A DNA stretch of 64,000 bases from Bathynomus jamesi (Eukaryota > Arthropoda > Malacostraca > Isopoda > Cirolanidae): assembly GCA_023014485.1 (NCBI GenBank), contig JAJOZX010002352.1, forward strand, positions 382,001 to 446,000, in the 5' to 3' direction. This document shows, piece after piece, positions 63,466-64,000 of the stretch. Under the pieces are notes generated by a model. It made no database searches, was not told the origin of the DNA, and saw only the letters and a program-made list of their open reading frames with translations. Numbering within the stretch: position 1 is the stretch's first letter; each line of letters opens with the position of its first letter. Position numbers and translations under genes: made by a program.

Positions 63466-63788
63466 ACACCAAACTCAATTCTGACAATTTTTAGTTTTAA
63501 TTCTATAAAACTATAAAACCTCATTTCTGCACCTATCCGAATATTTCAGTTCTCAGATTACTGTAATAATAATTTATTTTATATGAGTGATCAGTGATTG
63601 TATTAATAATTGATTTGATATAGGCTACTTTACTCAGCATTCAGCAAGACATCATAAGTTTCATAACCTGAGGATATTCGGTTCAATTGGAATTTTAGGG
63701 AAATTAGCACACACAAAGCATAGAAAGTCGACTTTTATAAAGTTTAAGTTATTAAAGACTGAATTTAAAATAGCAGGACTATAATATA

Positions 63789-64000
63789 CAGGGTGTACAT
63801 AAAGTCAGGATCTATTTTTGTGAAGCAGTTGGAAATTATATGGAATTCAATCATAAAATGATAGAGGTAACATTTATTAAATAATTAAGAGTAGGATTCG
63901 ACGTGACGCCCATCAGTATCCCTGCACAGCTCAAATCGTTCCGCAGCATTTCTAAACACATTCTGGAGCATTTGCGGGGTTATGTTATCTGCAGCAGTTC
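63789..64000 (-). mobile_element. mariner-type transposon, cut by window edge
   Basis: The terminal sequence CAGGGTGTACATAAAGTCAG lies after TA. Inward it leads to a transposase 3' end on the minus strand. Confidence 0.7.
63885..64000 (-). CDS. transposase C terminus (partial)
   Basis: Minus strand reads DNITPQMLQNVFRNAAERFE, then LCRDTDGRHVESYS and a stop at 63885. The pattern of an amphipathic helix followed by C-R-x-x-x-G-x-H-x-E is the usual C terminus of DUF4817-type mariner-like transposases. It is open as far as the window edge, and the rest lies outside. Confidence 0.65.
   Translation of the reverse strand, partial: TAADNITPQMLQNVFRNAAERFELCRDTDGRHVESYS

Overview
This window is eukaryotic, repeat-dominated DNA. 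It has very long (TA)n and (CA/GT)n microsatellites, introns with GT..AG borders, tRNA-derived SINEs, and many families of LINEs, Penelope-like elements, Tc1/mariner and hAT transposons. The mix suits an arthropod, and I favour a crustacean, but no host gene is present to prove it. I see no single-copy host gene, rRNA, CRISPR array or operon. Almost all coding sequence belongs to mobile elements, and nearly all of it is broken by stops, frameshifts, truncation or nested insertions.

Layout. 1-3.6 kb: foldback and hAT-like MITEs, SINE pieces and an inverted mariner-type relic. 5.0-6.9 kb: a transposase relic of the DUF4817 helix-turn-helix type. 7.3-9.4 kb: a Tc1 element carrying a nested hAT-like MITE. 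9.4-12.2 kb: Penelope ends and a three-level nest (Tc1, MITE, hAT-like insert). 13.0-15.9 kb and 18.7-23.3 kb: two closely related CR1-like LINEs on the minus strand, the second with an ORF1 esterase domain and flanked by inverted Penelope ends. 16.4-17.7 kb: a Tc1 relic. 18.0-18.4 kb: a head-to-head SINE pair. 24.5-26.1 kb: a LINE 3' end, a two-module SINE and a palindromic mariner. 26.9-30.2 kb: two hAT elements with transposase tails. 31.2-34.4 kb: a LINE with CCCH zinc fingers, interrupted by a MITE. 37.3-39.8 kb: an old CR1-like LINE. 41.4-42.9 kb: an internally deleted mariner and a hAT-like MITE. 46.6-47.4 kb: a mariner relic. 49.2-51.1 kb: a palindromic Penelope element with GIY-YIG coding sequence and hammerhead-like motifs. 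51.1-55.4 kb: a LINE 3' end, MITEs and SINEs. 59.4-60.6 kb: a jockey-like LINE. 61.3-62.3 kb: an internally deleted Tc1. 63.8 kb to the end: the start of another transposon that runs out of the window.

The most interesting locus is 55930-58727. A three-exon minus-strand gene (546 codons from the first ATG in its reading frame) with clean splice sites lies between long imperfect terminal inverted repeats that begin CACTGGTATGCAT and are flanked by TAA on both sides. The protein has zinc-binding Cys pairs and a plausible D..D..C2..H..E layout. I read it as a little-described DNA transposon, possibly of the CMC (CACTA/Mirage/Chapaev) group, whose long open frame shows one apparent defect near the N terminus.

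The elements interact mainly by nesting and by parasitising each other. SINEs share a LINE 3' tail, MITEs share ends with transposase-bearing relatives, and TA-rich microsatellites serve as landing sites.
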